DNA of 64,000 nucleotides from Clostridia bacterium (GCA_017502085.1 JAFVVQ010000052.1:1-64000); one strand, 5' to 3'; shown: positions 8,220 through 22,334, numbered from the stretch's first letter. Translations and numbers: made by a program. The notes: a model not told the origin generated them from the letters alone.

Positions 8220-8779
8220 TATAATACTATGTTTATTGTTTTGTAATTTCTGTTTCCGTCCTGCATTGTGATGCTCATTACGTTATCCTGCCATTCAACA
8301 GAATAATCACCGTTGCTTATCGCCCGATAACCGTCATCAGTTGAAAAGTATTCTTTCTTTTCGATAAAGAACGGATTCACCTTTTCGTAAAGCTCGACGC
8401 TGCCCGCCAGAAGATACGACCATTCTTCCGCAACCACTGAGTGCTGACCGTCAGGCGAGGTGAATTCATAGAATTTTCTTTCTTTGCCGTCGGAATTGAT
8501 TTCAAAAGCCAGAATCAAAACTGTTGCGCAGGTAATAATTCTGCTGATAAAAGTTATAATCTTTTTGTTTTCAGATTTTGAAGCAATGACTGTTATTGCT
8601 GAAATCAGATAAAACACAGCCGTACAACCGAAAAGAATTGTCATAAGAGTAAATCTGTTTGCTGTTGACGTATAAAATTCCCAGCCTGAAATTTTTTCAA
8701 TAATCAGAATCAGAAACGCAAGAAATAACGATATGGAAGATAATATTTCGGATATTTTCTTTAATAATTTCATTTTCAT
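8219..8779 (-). CDS. Hypothetical membrane protein
   Basis: About 186 residues, not recognised as a named family. Three hydrophobic segments occupy the first ~95 residues (SSISLFLAFLILIIEK; LMTILFGCTAVFYLISAITV; FISRIITCATVLILAFEI). They are followed by a soluble beta-rich tail that repeats short strand-turn elements (SPDGQHSVVAEEWSYLLAGS; WQDNVMSITMQDGNRNYKTI). The tail probably faces outside. Start choice is uncertain between ATG codons at 8779 and 8773; GGGTGA lies upstream of both. It is transcribed alone, divergently from yunB. Confidence 0.65.
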   Translation of the reverse strand: MKMKLLKKISEILSSISLFLAFLILIIEKISGWEFYTSTANRFTLMTILFGCTAVFYLISAITVIASKSENKKIITFISRIITCATVLILAFEINSDGKERKFYEFTSPDGQHSVVAEEWSYLLAGSVELYEKVNPFFIEKKEYFSTDDGYRAISNGDYSVEWQDNVMSITMQDGNRNYKTINIVL

Positions 8780-8887
8780 CACCCGTTGGTATTATATCAT
8801 ACTTATAATTCCTTGTGTGAAAAATATGTAAAATATTTGTAAATCAGTATTTCTTTTTTCTGCATATATATAAAACGGGTGATTGTG

Positions 8888-9520
8888 ATGAGATACAGAC
8901 GGATTTATCGACGAAAGAATCCTTTGTTTTTCGGAATAATATGTTCGGTATTGGTTTTGATTATATCTTTGCTTCTTCTGGATGCAAAAATACGGCCCTC
9001 TGTTTATGAACTTGCGGTAATTGAAGCATATTCTGTTTCGTCAGAAATGGTCAATACAGCAATTGAAAAAGTATTATCTGAGAATGCCATGTCTTACTCG
9101 GATATTGTAAAGATAACATACGGAAACAATAATGCAATAACGGGAATATCAACTGATGTGGTTAAAATGAATGTATTCAAATCTCAGGTTACTAATGCGA
9201 TTGATGCGGAGTTCGATTCGAATCCGAAAACTGAAATTCCCGTTTCAATCGGAACGGCAAGCGGTATAGTGTTTTTGTCGGGATTCGGTCCGCACGTTGA
9301 TATTAGTGTCGGATACGTTTCTTCAACAAAAACAGATTTCGAGAATGTGTTTCAGAGTGCGGGTATGAATCAGACTCAGCATAACGTTATGCTTAACGTA
9401 GAAACAACCGTGATACTGAATCTTGCAGGCCGAAGAATTACTCAGACTGTGGAAACATCTTTCTGTGTTGCTCAGACCGTAATTGTCGGGTCGGTGCCTG
9501 ATATTATGGTCAATAAATAA
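8888..9520 (+). CDS. yunB: Sporulation protein YunB
   Basis: A 210-residue YunB-family protein, a membrane-anchored protein made in the mother cell during sporulation in Bacillus under SigE. Residues ~13-35 form a transmembrane anchor (FFGIICSVLVLIISLLLLD). The extracytoplasmic part carries the family features IPVSIGTASGIVFLSGFGP and NVETTVILNLAGRRITQTVE. The start is taken as ATG 8888 with GGGTGA five bases upstream; a GTG in the same frame lies at 8879. It suggests an endospore-forming ancestry. Upstream CATATATA at about -25 could be part of a SigE-type promoter, but this is weak. Confidence 0.85.
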   Translation: MRYRRIYRRKNPLFFGIICSVLVLIISLLLLDAKIRPSVYELAVIEAYSVSSEMVNTAIEKVLSENAMSYSDIVKITYGNNNAITGISTDVVKMNVFKSQVTNAIDAEFDSNPKTEIPVSIGTASGIVFLSGFGPHVDISVGYVSSTKTDFENVFQSAGMNQTQHNVMLNVETTVILNLAGRRITQTVETSFCVAQTVIVGSVPDIMVNK

Positions 9521-9531
9521 TTATATCATCA

Positions 9532-9559
9532 TTGATTTTGTATTGATTTGTGATATAAT
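9532..9559 (+). promoter_or_regulatory. Sigma-A-type promoter for ligA
   Basis: TTGATT (9532-9537), 16-base spacer, TATAAT (9554-9559) with an extended -10 (TGA before TATAAT). It lies 30 bases upstream of the ligA start. Confidence 0.7.
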
Positions 9560-9577
9560 AATTATATAACGAATTAA

Positions 9578-11928
<2,351 letters not shown>

Positions 11929-11934
11929 AAAATC

Positions 11935-11966
11935 AACCGCCCTTCATAATGAAAGGCGGTTTTGTT
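11935..11966. terminator. Bidirectional terminator after the GcvH-like gene
   Basis: Stem ACCGCCCTT / GAAAGGCGGT with a short ATAA-type loop, followed by TTTTGTTTT on the plus strand. The A-rich 5' flank gives T residues on the minus strand, so it can also end the convergent gene at 11971. Confidence 0.85.
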
Positions 11967-11970
11967 TTAA

Positions 11971-13563
11971 TTATTTTCTTGTGCCGAATCCGAAACAGGA
12001 AGAATCGAGAATAGTCATACCTCTTCCCATAAAATATCCGTCAAGGGTGAAGGGCAGAGTTTCAATGGCAGATGAGCTTGAACTGAGGAAAATGTCTCTG
12101 TCACGGCTTGTAAGCGGTTCGCCGTTTTTCTCGTAAAATTCGGTAACGTTCATAATCGACTCAAGTTCAGCGATTGAAGAAACGGAAAGATTTTCGTTTT
12201 TCTTTACGTTACCGCTTCCCTTCATATAAATATCTGCAAATTTATATTCATATTCCCATTTGTGAGTAGGACCGTTTTCGTCAACCCATACGGTCAGTTT
12301 TGTTGATGAGGAAGGGTTGCTGTAAGAATCTTCGAAGCGAAGCTTGTCAGTTGTGGGGTTATAGTACATTTTAAAGATATGCTGTGTGCCGTATGATGAA
12401 GAAGACATATCCTGTCTGACAACGTATTCGCCGCCGGAGTATGATCCGTAGTTCTTGCAATGGTCTTTGAATTTTTTTATGTTGGCATCACCGCTGTTAT
12501 TGTTGTTACCACCATCAACAGGTACACGGAAATTTGTAATATATTTTTTATTCCATTTGTCGTTATGAAATTCAAAATTGATTGTAACTTCATCGCAGTC
12601 GTCATCAACAACATAAAGTTCGGTGGCAATACATGTTGCTCCGACAGGGATAGTCTTTGCATATTTTTCTTCGTTGCACCAACCTATATAAGTGTCACAA
12701 ACCATGAGTGACTCGTCAAAACAATTATCGGGTGTGATAAATAAGCCATCATCATATTTCTCGTCATAATATCCTAAGTTCTTATATGTGTAAGTAACCA
12801 AAACAAGTTTTTTGCCGGTAAAATCTTCGCGCTCATTTTCGTATGAATTACAAAATCTGTGTGTTTTGGCTGAATTGACTGTAAGTTCCCACTGATCGTC
12901 AACAACCCAGGTTTCACCCAATCCGAATGTTTTGTATTCAGGCTTGTTCTGGTTGTTATCTATTATTTCTCCCTCAACAGGGATGGTGAACATGGCGTTA
13001 AGTCTGCCTGTATTATTGCCGTATTCGGAAAAAGCAACAGTTATTTCGTCACTGTCATTCTCAAGAACAATAGACTGAACAACTTTGCATGTTGCACCGA
13101 TGGGGGTCCAGTCAGGAAATTTAAGATTTCCGCATAAACAAGTATAATCCTGAGCTTTAACCATCAATTCATCATAATAATCGGGTGCAACAAATAAACC
13201 AAGAGAACTGGTATATCCAATGTTTTTATAAGTGTATTCAACCAGAACAATCTGTTCGTCTGTATAACCGTGTCTGTTGTTTGCGTAGGTATCACAAAGA
13301 AAGTGTCTTTTTGCTGAATTAACAGTTACTTCCCACTGTCCGTCAACAATCCAGGTCTCACCGGGACCGTAATAGTTGTCTTCTTCGCCGCAATAGATAC
13401 ATTCACCGTCAGCGTACTTGTGACCGGTTGCATACTCCTTTATGTCACCGCAAATAACACATTTTGAAGCTTCGGTGCAAGTTGCTTCAGTGTAATTATG
13501 TGCACCGAAAAAGATACACATAAGAAGCTGGAAAAAACCAATAATTGCTGATAAGAATCCCAT
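11971..13563 (-). CDS. Putative membrane-anchored protein with duplicated DUF4352-like domain
   Basis: A 530-residue protein with an N-terminal hydrophobic segment (about 3-20) without a clear lipobox. A four-cysteine ribbon-like region follows (CVICGD at 35-40 and CIYCGE at 55-60). Then come two tandem homologous domains, about 66-198 and 214-350, each starting GxGETWxVDxQWExTVNSAK and containing LVxxTYKNxGY, as in DUF4352/telokin-like extracellular domains. A Asn/Gly linker leads to a C-terminal region (about 360-530) of unknown fold ending in a Ser-rich segment. The start is set by AGGAGG. It probably acts at the cell surface; the role is unknown. It is transcribed alone. Confidence 0.75.
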   Translation of the reverse strand: MGFLSAIIGFFQLLMCIFFGAHNYTEATCTEASKCVICGDIKEYATGHKYADGECIYCGEEDNYYGPGETWIVDGQWEVTVNSAKRHFLCDTYANNRHGYTDEQIVLVEYTYKNIGYTSSLGLFVAPDYYDELMVKAQDYTCLCGNLKFPDWTPIGATCKVVQSIVLENDSDEITVAFSEYGNNTGRLNAMFTIPVEGEIIDNNQNKPEYKTFGLGETWVVDDQWELTVNSAKTHRFCNSYENEREDFTGKKLVLVTYTYKNLGYYDEKYDDGLFITPDNCFDESLMVCDTYIGWCNEEKYAKTIPVGATCIATELYVVDDDCDEVTINFEFHNDKWNKKYITNFRVPVDGGNNNNSGDANIKKFKDHCKNYGSYSGGEYVVRQDMSSSSYGTQHIFKMYYNPTTDKLRFEDSYSNPSSSTKLTVWVDENGPTHKWEYEYKFADIYMKGSGNVKKNENLSVSSIAELESIMNVTEFYEKNGEPLTSRDRDIFLSSSSSAIETLPFTLDGYFMGRGMTILDSSCFGFGTRK

Positions 13564-13646
13564 ATTCTTACCTCCTGAATAAAATAATGACTCAATTATA
13601 ATACTATATTTGTATAAAATCAAGCATATAAAATAATAAATTAATC

Positions 13647-13675
13647 TTGCTTTTTTTAAACTCTTGTGTTATCAT
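13647..13675 (+). promoter_or_regulatory. Promoter for the pheST T-box transcript
   Basis: TTGCTT (13647-13652), 17-base spacer, TATCAT (13670-13675) with an extended -10 (TGT just before). The T-box leader begins a few bases downstream. Confidence 0.7.
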
Positions 13676-13681
13676 ACTAAA

Positions 13682-13948
13682 GATATACTAAACGCAGTGA
13701 TCGGGAGAGTAAGCCTCCGATTCTCATTACAGAGAAAATCCGTCGTCGGCTGGAAGCGGATTATGAGATTAGTTGCTGAAGTTCACCCGTTAGCGGCAGA
13801 GTTGAAAATTGCAGTAGGCTCTGACGGTGTGCCGCCGTTATCGGTTTCAGAGTGTCCGATTATTGATTTATCGGAAATGCAGGGTGGTACCGCGGAAATT
13901 ATTCGTCCCTCGTTGTCTTTCGGCAACGGGGGGCTTTTGATTTTGTAA
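13682..13948 (+). promoter_or_regulatory. T-box leader, phenylalanine-specific
   Basis: A tRNA-sensing leader upstream of pheS. The T-box sequence AGGGTGGTACCGCG is at 13881-13894. The specifier loop GAAGTTCACC carries the Phe codon TTC at 13782-13784. The TGGT of the T-box pairs with ACCA of a tRNA with discriminator A73, as tRNA-Phe has. A terminator stem (CCCTCGTTG / CAACGGGGG, about 13907-13932) with a T-rich tail ends the leader. Uncharged tRNA-Phe is expected to favour the antiterminator and allow pheST expression. The reading frame over this region is a shadow. Confidence 0.95.
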
Positions 13949-13970
13949 ATTATGAAAGGATTGATATAGA

Positions 13971-15050
13971 ATGTTTGAAAAACCCGCAGAATTAAAAAAG
14001 CTGTTTGAAGAAAAACTTGCCGGCGTAACAGCTACCGCAGATGTTGAACAGCTCAGAATCGAATTCCTCGGCAAAAAGGGTTCGGTTGCGGCTCTTATGC
14101 AGGAGCTTCGCAACATTCCCAACGAGCAGAAGAAGGAGGCAGGTCAGGCTATCAACGAAACAAAACAGTTCGTTGAAAACGCCATTGCAGAAAAGCTTGA
14201 GGAACTCAAAAAGCTTGAGGAACAAAAGCTCATCGATGCTTGTGAAAGCTATGATGAATCTATGCCCACCGATAACGATATCGGCTCATATCATCCCATC
14301 ACTCTTGTTCGCAGAGAGGTTGAGAATATCTTCCTGAGCATGGGCTTCTCGATTGAGGATTATTCCGAAATCACCGATGACTACAATTGCTTTGAGGCTC
14401 TTAATATCCCCAAGCACCACCCTGCAAGAGATATGCAGGATACCTATTATCTGAGCACGGGTCAGCTTCTCAAGACTCATACTTCAGCTGCTCAGAACAC
14501 AATTCTCAGAAAATACAAGTCATCTCTTGAAAACGGTAATCCCATCAGAGCTATTTTCCCCGGCAGATGCTTCAGAAACGAAAAGATTGACGCCTGTCAT
14601 GAAAATACTTTCTTCCAGATGGAAGGTATGATGGTTGATAAAGATATCTCTATCTCCAATCTTATTTACTTTATGAAAACCATGCTTTCAGAAGTTTTCC
14701 AGAGAGATATCACAGTCAGACTCCGTCCCGGTTTCTTCCCCTTCGTTGAACCCGGTTTTGAACTTGATATTCAGTGTTCTATCTGCGGCGGTAAGGGTTG
14801 TCCTTCTTGTAAGGATTCAGGTTGGCTTGAACTTTGCCCTTGCGGTATGATTCATCCCAACGTTCTTACGGCAGCGGGTATTGATCCCGAAAAGTATATC
14901 GGCTTTGCTTTCGGTCTCGGTATGACAAGACTTGCCATGATGAGATACGGTGTCAAAGATATCCGCGTTTTCAACAGCGGCAATCTCAAGGCTCTTTCTC
15001 AGTTTACCGAAAAATCCTTCACAAAGCCTGAAGAAAGCAAGGAGGCATAA
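13971..15050 (+). CDS. pheS: Phenylalanyl-tRNA synthetase alpha subunit
   Basis: A 359-residue class II synthetase subunit that, with PheT, charges tRNA-Phe. An N-terminal coiled-coil tRNA-binding arm (about 1-90) precedes the catalytic core: motif 2 GRCFRNEKIDACHENTFFQM (about 198-217) and motif 3 AFGLGMTRLAMMRYGVKDIR near the C-terminus. The insertion CSICGGKGCPSCKDSG has four cysteines, more than in the usual bacterial PheS, and may bind zinc. It is controlled by the Phe T-box. pheT follows after three bases. Confidence 0.97.
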   Translation: MFEKPAELKKLFEEKLAGVTATADVEQLRIEFLGKKGSVAALMQELRNIPNEQKKEAGQAINETKQFVENAIAEKLEELKKLEEQKLIDACESYDESMPTDNDIGSYHPITLVRREVENIFLSMGFSIEDYSEITDDYNCFEALNIPKHHPARDMQDTYYLSTGQLLKTHTSAAQNTILRKYKSSLENGNPIRAIFPGRCFRNEKIDACHENTFFQMEGMMVDKDISISNLIYFMKTMLSEVFQRDITVRLRPGFFPFVEPGFELDIQCSICGGKGCPSCKDSGWLELCPCGMIHPNVLTAAGIDPEKYIGFAFGLGMTRLAMMRYGVKDIRVFNSGNLKALSQFTEKSFTKPEESKEA

Positions 15051-15053
15051 CCG

Positions 15054-17417
15054 ATGTTTGTATCAATTAACTGGATTAAAGATTACGTTGACCTCAGCGG
15101 TCTTGACGTTAAAAAACTTATTGAAAGCTTCACCCTTGCAACAGCAGAGGTTGAAGATATTATTGTAAAGGGTGAGGACGTTCAGAACGTAGTAGTCGGT
15201 GAAATCCTCTCCGTAGAAAATCATCCCAATTCAAAGAAACTTCATCTTCTCAAGGTTGATGCCGGTGAAAAGGTCTGCAATATCGTCTGCGGCGCTCCTA
15301 ACGTTGAGGTCGGACAGAAGGTTGCACTTGCTCTTGCGGGCGGCAGAGTTTGCGGCGGAGAAATCAAGGTTGCAACTGTTGCAGGCTATGAATCCGAAGG
15401 TATGTGCTGCTCCGAAAAAGAACTCGGTCTCAGCGATGATAACAGCGGCATTATGAATCTTGATAAGAGTCTTGTCAACGGCACAAATCTCAAAGATATC
15501 TTCCCGATTGACGATATTATTTTTGAAGTTGATAACAAGTCACTCACAAACCGTCCCGATCTCTGGGGTCATTACGGTATTGCCCGTGAATTCGCTGCTC
15601 TTGCAGGCAGAGAACTCAAGCCCCTTAAGCTTGGCGATCTTTCCTATGACGGTGATGAGGAAATCAGCGTAACCGTCGGCAGAGAGGATCTTGTTTACAG
15701 ATATTCCTGCATCAAGATGGATAACATCACAAAGAACGTCAGCCCTCTTGATATGCGTATTCGTCTTTACTATTGCGGTATGAGAGGTATCAATCTTCTT
15801 GCTGACGTCACAAACTATATTATGCTTGAAATCGGTCAGCCGACTCACGCATTTGATGCATCTTCAATGCAGAATATCGTTGTCACAACACCCAAAGAAA
15901 AGTTTAATTTCAAGACACTTGACGGTGTTGAAAGAGTGATTGATGAAGATACTCTTATGATCTGGAACGGCGAAACTCCCACTGGTATCGCTGGTATTAT
16001 GGGCGGTCTCGAGTCCGAAATCGTTGAAAACACAAATGCAGTTGTTCTTGAAAGCGCTAACTTTGACGGCGTATCAATCCGCAAGTCATCATCAAGACTC
16101 GGTCACAGAACCGATGCAAGCGCAAGATACGAAAAGATGCTTGATCCCGAGCTTACACTTACTGCGGTAGGCAGATTTGTTGAACTCGTCAAGAGCATCG
16201 ATCCCGAGGCAAAGGTAGCATCAAAGCTTACTGATGCTTATGTCAGAAAGTATCCCGAAATCTCACTTTCTTTTGATAAGAAATATGTTGACCGCTATAC
16301 GGGTATTGACATCAGTGACGAGCAGATTATGAGAACACTGACTCTTCTCGGATTTGACGTTGACTATGATAACGGTAATTATACAGTTAAAGTTCCTTCA
16401 TGGAGAGCAACAAAGGACGTTACGATCAAGGCTGATATTATTGAAGAAATCACCCGAATCTACGGCTACGATAACTTCGAAATAACAACAACACGCAGTC
16501 CTCTCAAACCTGTTCCCAATGATTACAGCAGACTTGAAGATGCACAGATTCAGGATCTTCTTGTCAAGAGATATTTTATGCACGAGGTTCACTCCTACGT
16601 ATGGTGTGACGGCAGAAAGTATAAAAAGCTCGGCATCGAAGTTCAGGATAACGTAAGAGTTCTCAATATTGAAAATTCAGATAACGGTATTCTCCGTAAT
16701 TCAATGCTTCCCACACTTCTTGTAATGGCAAGCGAGAACAAGGATTTCGGCGATAAATACGGCATCTTTGAAATCGGCAGAGTTGTTGCGGGCACAAAGG
16801 AAGACGGTAACTGCAATGAAAGAAAGCACCTTGGTGTTGTTCTTTATGATAAGAGCGGTGATGAAAAGGCTCTTTATTTCAAGGCGGTTGAGATGATCAA
16901 CACAATTGTTGATGTTATCAAAAAGAAGAAGGCAAATTATACCAAGATTGCTCCCGAACAGAACTGGCAGCATCCCAAGAACACTGCTGAAATATCCGTA
17001 GACGGTAAGAGAGTCGGTGTTCTCTGTGCAATGCATCCTTCAAACAGAGCAAAGCTTGATAAGACCGCCGCTGCTGTATGTATTGAACTTGATATGAACG
17101 AGTTCAATAATATCGTTGCAAACGGTATTTCTTTCTCTGAACCCAGCACTCAGCAGTCAACCTATTACGATATTTCTCTTGTTCTTTCAGAAGGCATAAA
17201 GTATTCCGATATTTCTGCTTGCTGGGAAAAACTTGCTCTTGCTGAGCTCCGAAGCTCAAGAGTTATCGATACTTATGAAAAAGACGGTGTCAAGAGCATG
17301 ACGGTTCGTCTTGTGTTTGCCGCTATGGACAGAACACTTGAAATGGAAGAAGTTCAGGGATGGATTGACACAATTCTTGCAAATCTTGCTCAAATCGGCG
17401 TTACCCTCAGAGCCTGA
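15054..17417 (+). CDS. pheT: Phenylalanyl-tRNA synthetase beta subunit
   Basis: A 787-residue protein, normal length. The order is: tRNA-binding OB-fold (about 40-150, VVVGEILSVENHPNSKKLHL), B3/B4 editing domain (about 205-370, NRPDLWGHYGIAREFAALAG), B5 domain (about 400-470), a class II core-like domain, and the C-terminal ferredoxin-like anticodon-binding domain (about 695-787, TYYDISLVLSEGIKYSDISA). It forms the alpha2-beta2 enzyme with PheS, and the editing domain removes mischarged Tyr. It starts three bases after pheS with GGAGG upstream, so both are made together under the T-box. Confidence 0.97.
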   Translation: MFVSINWIKDYVDLSGLDVKKLIESFTLATAEVEDIIVKGEDVQNVVVGEILSVENHPNSKKLHLLKVDAGEKVCNIVCGAPNVEVGQKVALALAGGRVCGGEIKVATVAGYESEGMCCSEKELGLSDDNSGIMNLDKSLVNGTNLKDIFPIDDIIFEVDNKSLTNRPDLWGHYGIAREFAALAGRELKPLKLGDLSYDGDEEISVTVGREDLVYRYSCIKMDNITKNVSPLDMRIRLYYCGMRGINLLADVTNYIMLEIGQPTHAFDASSMQNIVVTTPKEKFNFKTLDGVERVIDEDTLMIWNGETPTGIAGIMGGLESEIVENTNAVVLESANFDGVSIRKSSSRLGHRTDASARYEKMLDPELTLTAVGRFVELVKSIDPEAKVASKLTDAYVRKYPEISLSFDKKYVDRYTGIDISDEQIMRTLTLLGFDVDYDNGNYTVKVPSWRATKDVTIKADIIEEITRIYGYDNFEITTTRSPLKPVPNDYSRLEDAQIQDLLVKRYFMHEVHSYVWCDGRKYKKLGIEVQDNVRVLNIENSDNGILRNSMLPTLLVMASENKDFGDKYGIFEIGRVVAGTKEDGNCNERKHLGVVLYDKSGDEKALYFKAVEMINTIVDVIKKKKANYTKIAPEQNWQHPKNTAEISVDGKRVGVLCAMHPSNRAKLDKTAAAVCIELDMNEFNNIVANGISFSEPSTQQSTYYDISLVLSEGIKYSDISACWEKLALAELRSSRVIDTYEKDGVKSMTVRLVFAAMDRTLEMEEVQGWIDTILANLAQIGVTLRA

Positions 17418-17460
17418 TTCAAAAAATTTTTAATAACTGATTAATTTTTTTGAAAAAGCA

Positions 17461-17489
17461 TTGTTTTATTTTAAAAGGTGTTATATAAT
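17461..17489 (+). promoter_or_regulatory. Promoter for ireB
   Basis: TTGTTT (17461-17466), 17-base spacer, TATAAT (17484-17489). It lies 24 bases upstream of the ireB start codon, with GGAGGTGA in between. Confidence 0.7.
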
Positions 17490-17512
17490 AAACGGGTACG
17501 GAGGTGACCGCA

Positions 17513-17761
17513 ATGACTGATAAAACAATAAAATTTTCAATCAAGGATGAAAATGAAACCGAGATGAGAAATAATCTTCTGGCGGTTTATGAGGCTTTGA
17601 ACGAAAAGGGATATAATTCCATCAGCCAGATTGTCGGCTACATTCTCTCAGAGGACCCGACATATATCACAACGCATAATAACGCACGCAGCCTCGTCAG
17701 AAGACTCGACAGAGATGAGCTTCTTCAGGCGATGGTCAAGTGCTATCTCGGAATAAAATAA
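17513..17761 (+). CDS. ireB: IreB family regulatory phosphoprotein (DUF965)
   Basis: An 82-residue protein matching IreB (YrzL), a small cytoplasmic regulator phosphorylated by the PASTA Ser/Thr kinase IreK/PrkC in Enterococcus and linked to cell-envelope stress and cephalosporin tolerance. Family features are the Thr-rich N-terminus (MTDKTIKFS), VYEALNEKGYNSISQIVGYI, LSEDPTYITTHNNARSLVRR and LDRDELL. The start at 17513 is preferred over GTG 17504 because GGAGGTGA lies six bases upstream. Usually yrrK/ruvX follows; here an unrelated 97-residue gene follows 18 bases later. Confidence 0.93.
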   Translation: MTDKTIKFSIKDENETEMRNNLLAVYEALNEKGYNSISQIVGYILSEDPTYITTHNNARSLVRRLDRDELLQAMVKCYLGIK

Positions 17762-17779
17762 TTTGGAGGATTAGTCCCG

Positions 17780-18073
17780 ATGGCAAAGAAACACAGTTTC
17801 CTCATGTATAAGGGCAGACCGCTTGTCAGAAACGGCAAGACCTTATATTACGGATATATGAGTGACCCTTACGTAGTAATTATGCAGATTACAAGTACAA
17901 GGGAAGTCAAAGGTCTTGAGGTTGCGGACAGAGTTGTTGTTCAGCTTGTCAACACAGATCCCAACGTCAGAATGAAAGATAAGATTGTCAAGAAGGCTGA
18001 GCGCAGAGGCATCTATAATGCTATGGATATCGGATGCATCTGGCTTGAAAGAGAGCTTAAAGAGCAGGCTTGA
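17780..18073 (+). CDS. Hypothetical protein, IreB operon partner
   Basis: A 97-residue basic protein not recognised as a named family. There is no signal peptide or membrane segment. The N-terminal half is strand-rich (FLMYKGRPLVRNGKTLYYGY, then YVVIMQITSTREVKGLEVAD). The C-terminal half is charged (KDKIVKKAERRGIYNAMDIG) and ends in a helical tail. It has TTGGAGGA upstream, lies 18 bases after ireB, and the pair ends at a terminator, so it is a dedicated partner. The compact basic character would fit a nucleic-acid or protein-binding role, but that is inference. Confidence 0.75.
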   Translation: MAKKHSFLMYKGRPLVRNGKTLYYGYMSDPYVVIMQITSTREVKGLEVADRVVVQLVNTDPNVRMKDKIVKKAERRGIYNAMDIGCIWLERELKEQA

Positions 18074-18082
18074 TGAACTGAA

Positions 18083-18131
18083 AAAAATTAACCGGATTGC
18101 AGAGGAGTTTTCCTTTACAATCCGGTTTTTT
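18083..18131. terminator. Terminator after the ireB pair, probably bidirectional
   Basis: A 10-bp stem AACCGGATTG / CAATCCGGTT enclosing an 18-base segment is followed by TTTTTT on the plus strand. The upstream A-run gives TTTTTTT on the minus strand, so it can also end the convergent DUF436 transcript. Confidence 0.85.
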
Positions 18132-18144
18132 CATTGAATTGGAT

Positions 18145-18678
18145 TTATTCGTATTTTGCTCTTTCGCCGCCGATGTATTTAGGTCTTGTTTTTGCGGCAC
18201 TGAGTTTCGCTTCTCCGATGGTGTTATTTTCAAGACGAAGGGGAACGGCAACTTTTTTGAGATGCATACCAATGAGGGTAGTGCCTATATCAATACCTGC
18301 ATCAGCCTTGATTTCTTCAACTGCAACAGGATTCTTCATTGATTTGTATGCTGCGGTTGCGAATGAGCCGCCTGCTCTGGGGTGCGGAACAACACATACG
18401 GGTTCAAGTCCGAGCGAGTCGGCTTTTTCTTTTTCAATTATAATAGCTCTGTTAAGATGTTCACAGCATTGAGCGGCAATGAATATACCTTTCTCCGAAA
18501 AAGCAGAGTGAAGACCGTTATATATTTCCATCGCGATTTCAAGAGTACCGCTTGTGCCGATGTGTTCACCGATAACTTCACTTGTTGAGCAACCTATAAC
18601 GGCAACGTCACCGTTTCTGAGACCTGCTTTTTCAATCAGTTCCTCAGCGGCTGCTTTAGCCTGTTCAAATATTTCCAT
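18145..18678 (-). CDS. TIGR01440/DUF436 family protein (YwlG-like)
   Basis: A 177-residue protein of the DUF436 family, conserved in Firmicutes and of unknown function. Family features are VAVIGCSTSEVIGEHIGTSG, the FIAAQCCEHLNRAIIIE segment with paired cysteines, VVPHPRAGGSFATAAYK, and the C-terminal ADAGIDIGTTLIGMHLKKV. It is a soluble cytoplasmic protein. The start at 18678 is chosen because AAAGG lies nine bases upstream; an ATG at 18687 overlaps that site. It is 18 bases downstream of the ECF S-component gene and probably in one transcript with it. Confidence 0.88.
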   Translation of the reverse strand: MEIFEQAKAAAEELIEKAGLRNGDVAVIGCSTSEVIGEHIGTSGTLEIAMEIYNGLHSAFSEKGIFIAAQCCEHLNRAIIIEKEKADSLGLEPVCVVPHPRAGGSFATAAYKSMKNPVAVEEIKADAGIDIGTTLIGMHLKKVAVPLRLENNTIGEAKLSAAKTRPKYIGGERAKYE

Positions 18679-18696
18679 TGTTATCATCCTTTACGG

Positions 18697-19215
18697 TCAG
18701 ATTTTGAATTTTATTTTGTCAATAGCGGCAGATAAAACGACGTAAGCAACTATCGCAACAAGACCCTGCATCATATTCGGTACAATACTCGCCGCCGCAG
18801 ATAATCCGTATTTAAGGATTACCGCTTCGTAAAAGAAATATCCTGCCACCATAACGGCTTCAGCCGTGACCGCTGAAACAGCTTTTGAAACAAGAGTCAA
18901 TTTACCGTTAAGCGCTTTGCTCATTGCATTATAAATGCAGAATATTACAACCGCCATCAGACCTTTGATAATCAGAGTAGCGGGAGCGTATTGCATATAT
19001 CCTGCGAGAATATCCGCCAAAGCCGAGCCGACACCTGCGGCTAGTGAGCCGTAGAGCCCACCGAGAAGATAACCTGCAATCAGTACAAAGCAGTCGCCGA
19101 GATTGACGAATCCGCCCGTGGCAGGTATCGGGATCTGAACAACAAATGTAGCAACGCATATGATCGCCATCATAAGTGCCGTAACAATTATTTTACGAAC
19201 TTTTTCCATTTTCAT
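18697..19215 (-). CDS. ECF transporter S component
   Basis: A 172-residue integral membrane protein with about six hydrophobic helices and the ECF S-component pattern: VTALMMAIICVATFVVQIPI, GGFVNLGDCFVLIAGYLLGG, LAAGVGSALADILAGYMQYA. S components bind a vitamin or precursor and use a shared EcfA-EcfA'-EcfT energising module, which is not in this window. The sequence resembles the hydroxymethylpyrimidine/pantothenate-type group, but the ligand cannot be set from sequence. I see no riboswitch upstream. A clear minus-strand promoter lies at 19241-19269 and AGAAGGA precedes the start. Confidence 0.88.
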   Translation of the reverse strand: MKMEKVRKIIVTALMMAIICVATFVVQIPIPATGGFVNLGDCFVLIAGYLLGGLYGSLAAGVGSALADILAGYMQYAPATLIIKGLMAVVIFCIYNAMSKALNGKLTLVSKAVSAVTAEAVMVAGYFFYEAVILKYGLSAAASIVPNMMQGLVAIVAYVVLSAAIDKIKFKI

Positions 19216-19240
19216 TTTTATTCCTTCTTTCTCAGTGAAA

Positions 19241-19269
19241 AGTATAAACTGATTCTGTTATAATTTCAA
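19241..19269 (-). promoter_or_regulatory. Promoter for the ECF S-component operon
   Basis: On the minus strand, TTGAAA (19264-19269), 17-base spacer, TATACT (19241-19246). Transcription would begin about 19235, leaving a ~20-base leader. Confidence 0.7.
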
Positions 19270-19301
19270 GTGGTGATTTGCATAAATATAACTTCATTCT
19301 A

Positions 19302-22321
<3,020 letters not shown>

Positions 22322-22334
22322 TATATAAGTTTAG

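Noticed and set aside
13664..13948. A 94-codon frame upstream of pheS
   Set aside because: The region is a T-box leader with conserved RNA elements; the frame is accidental.
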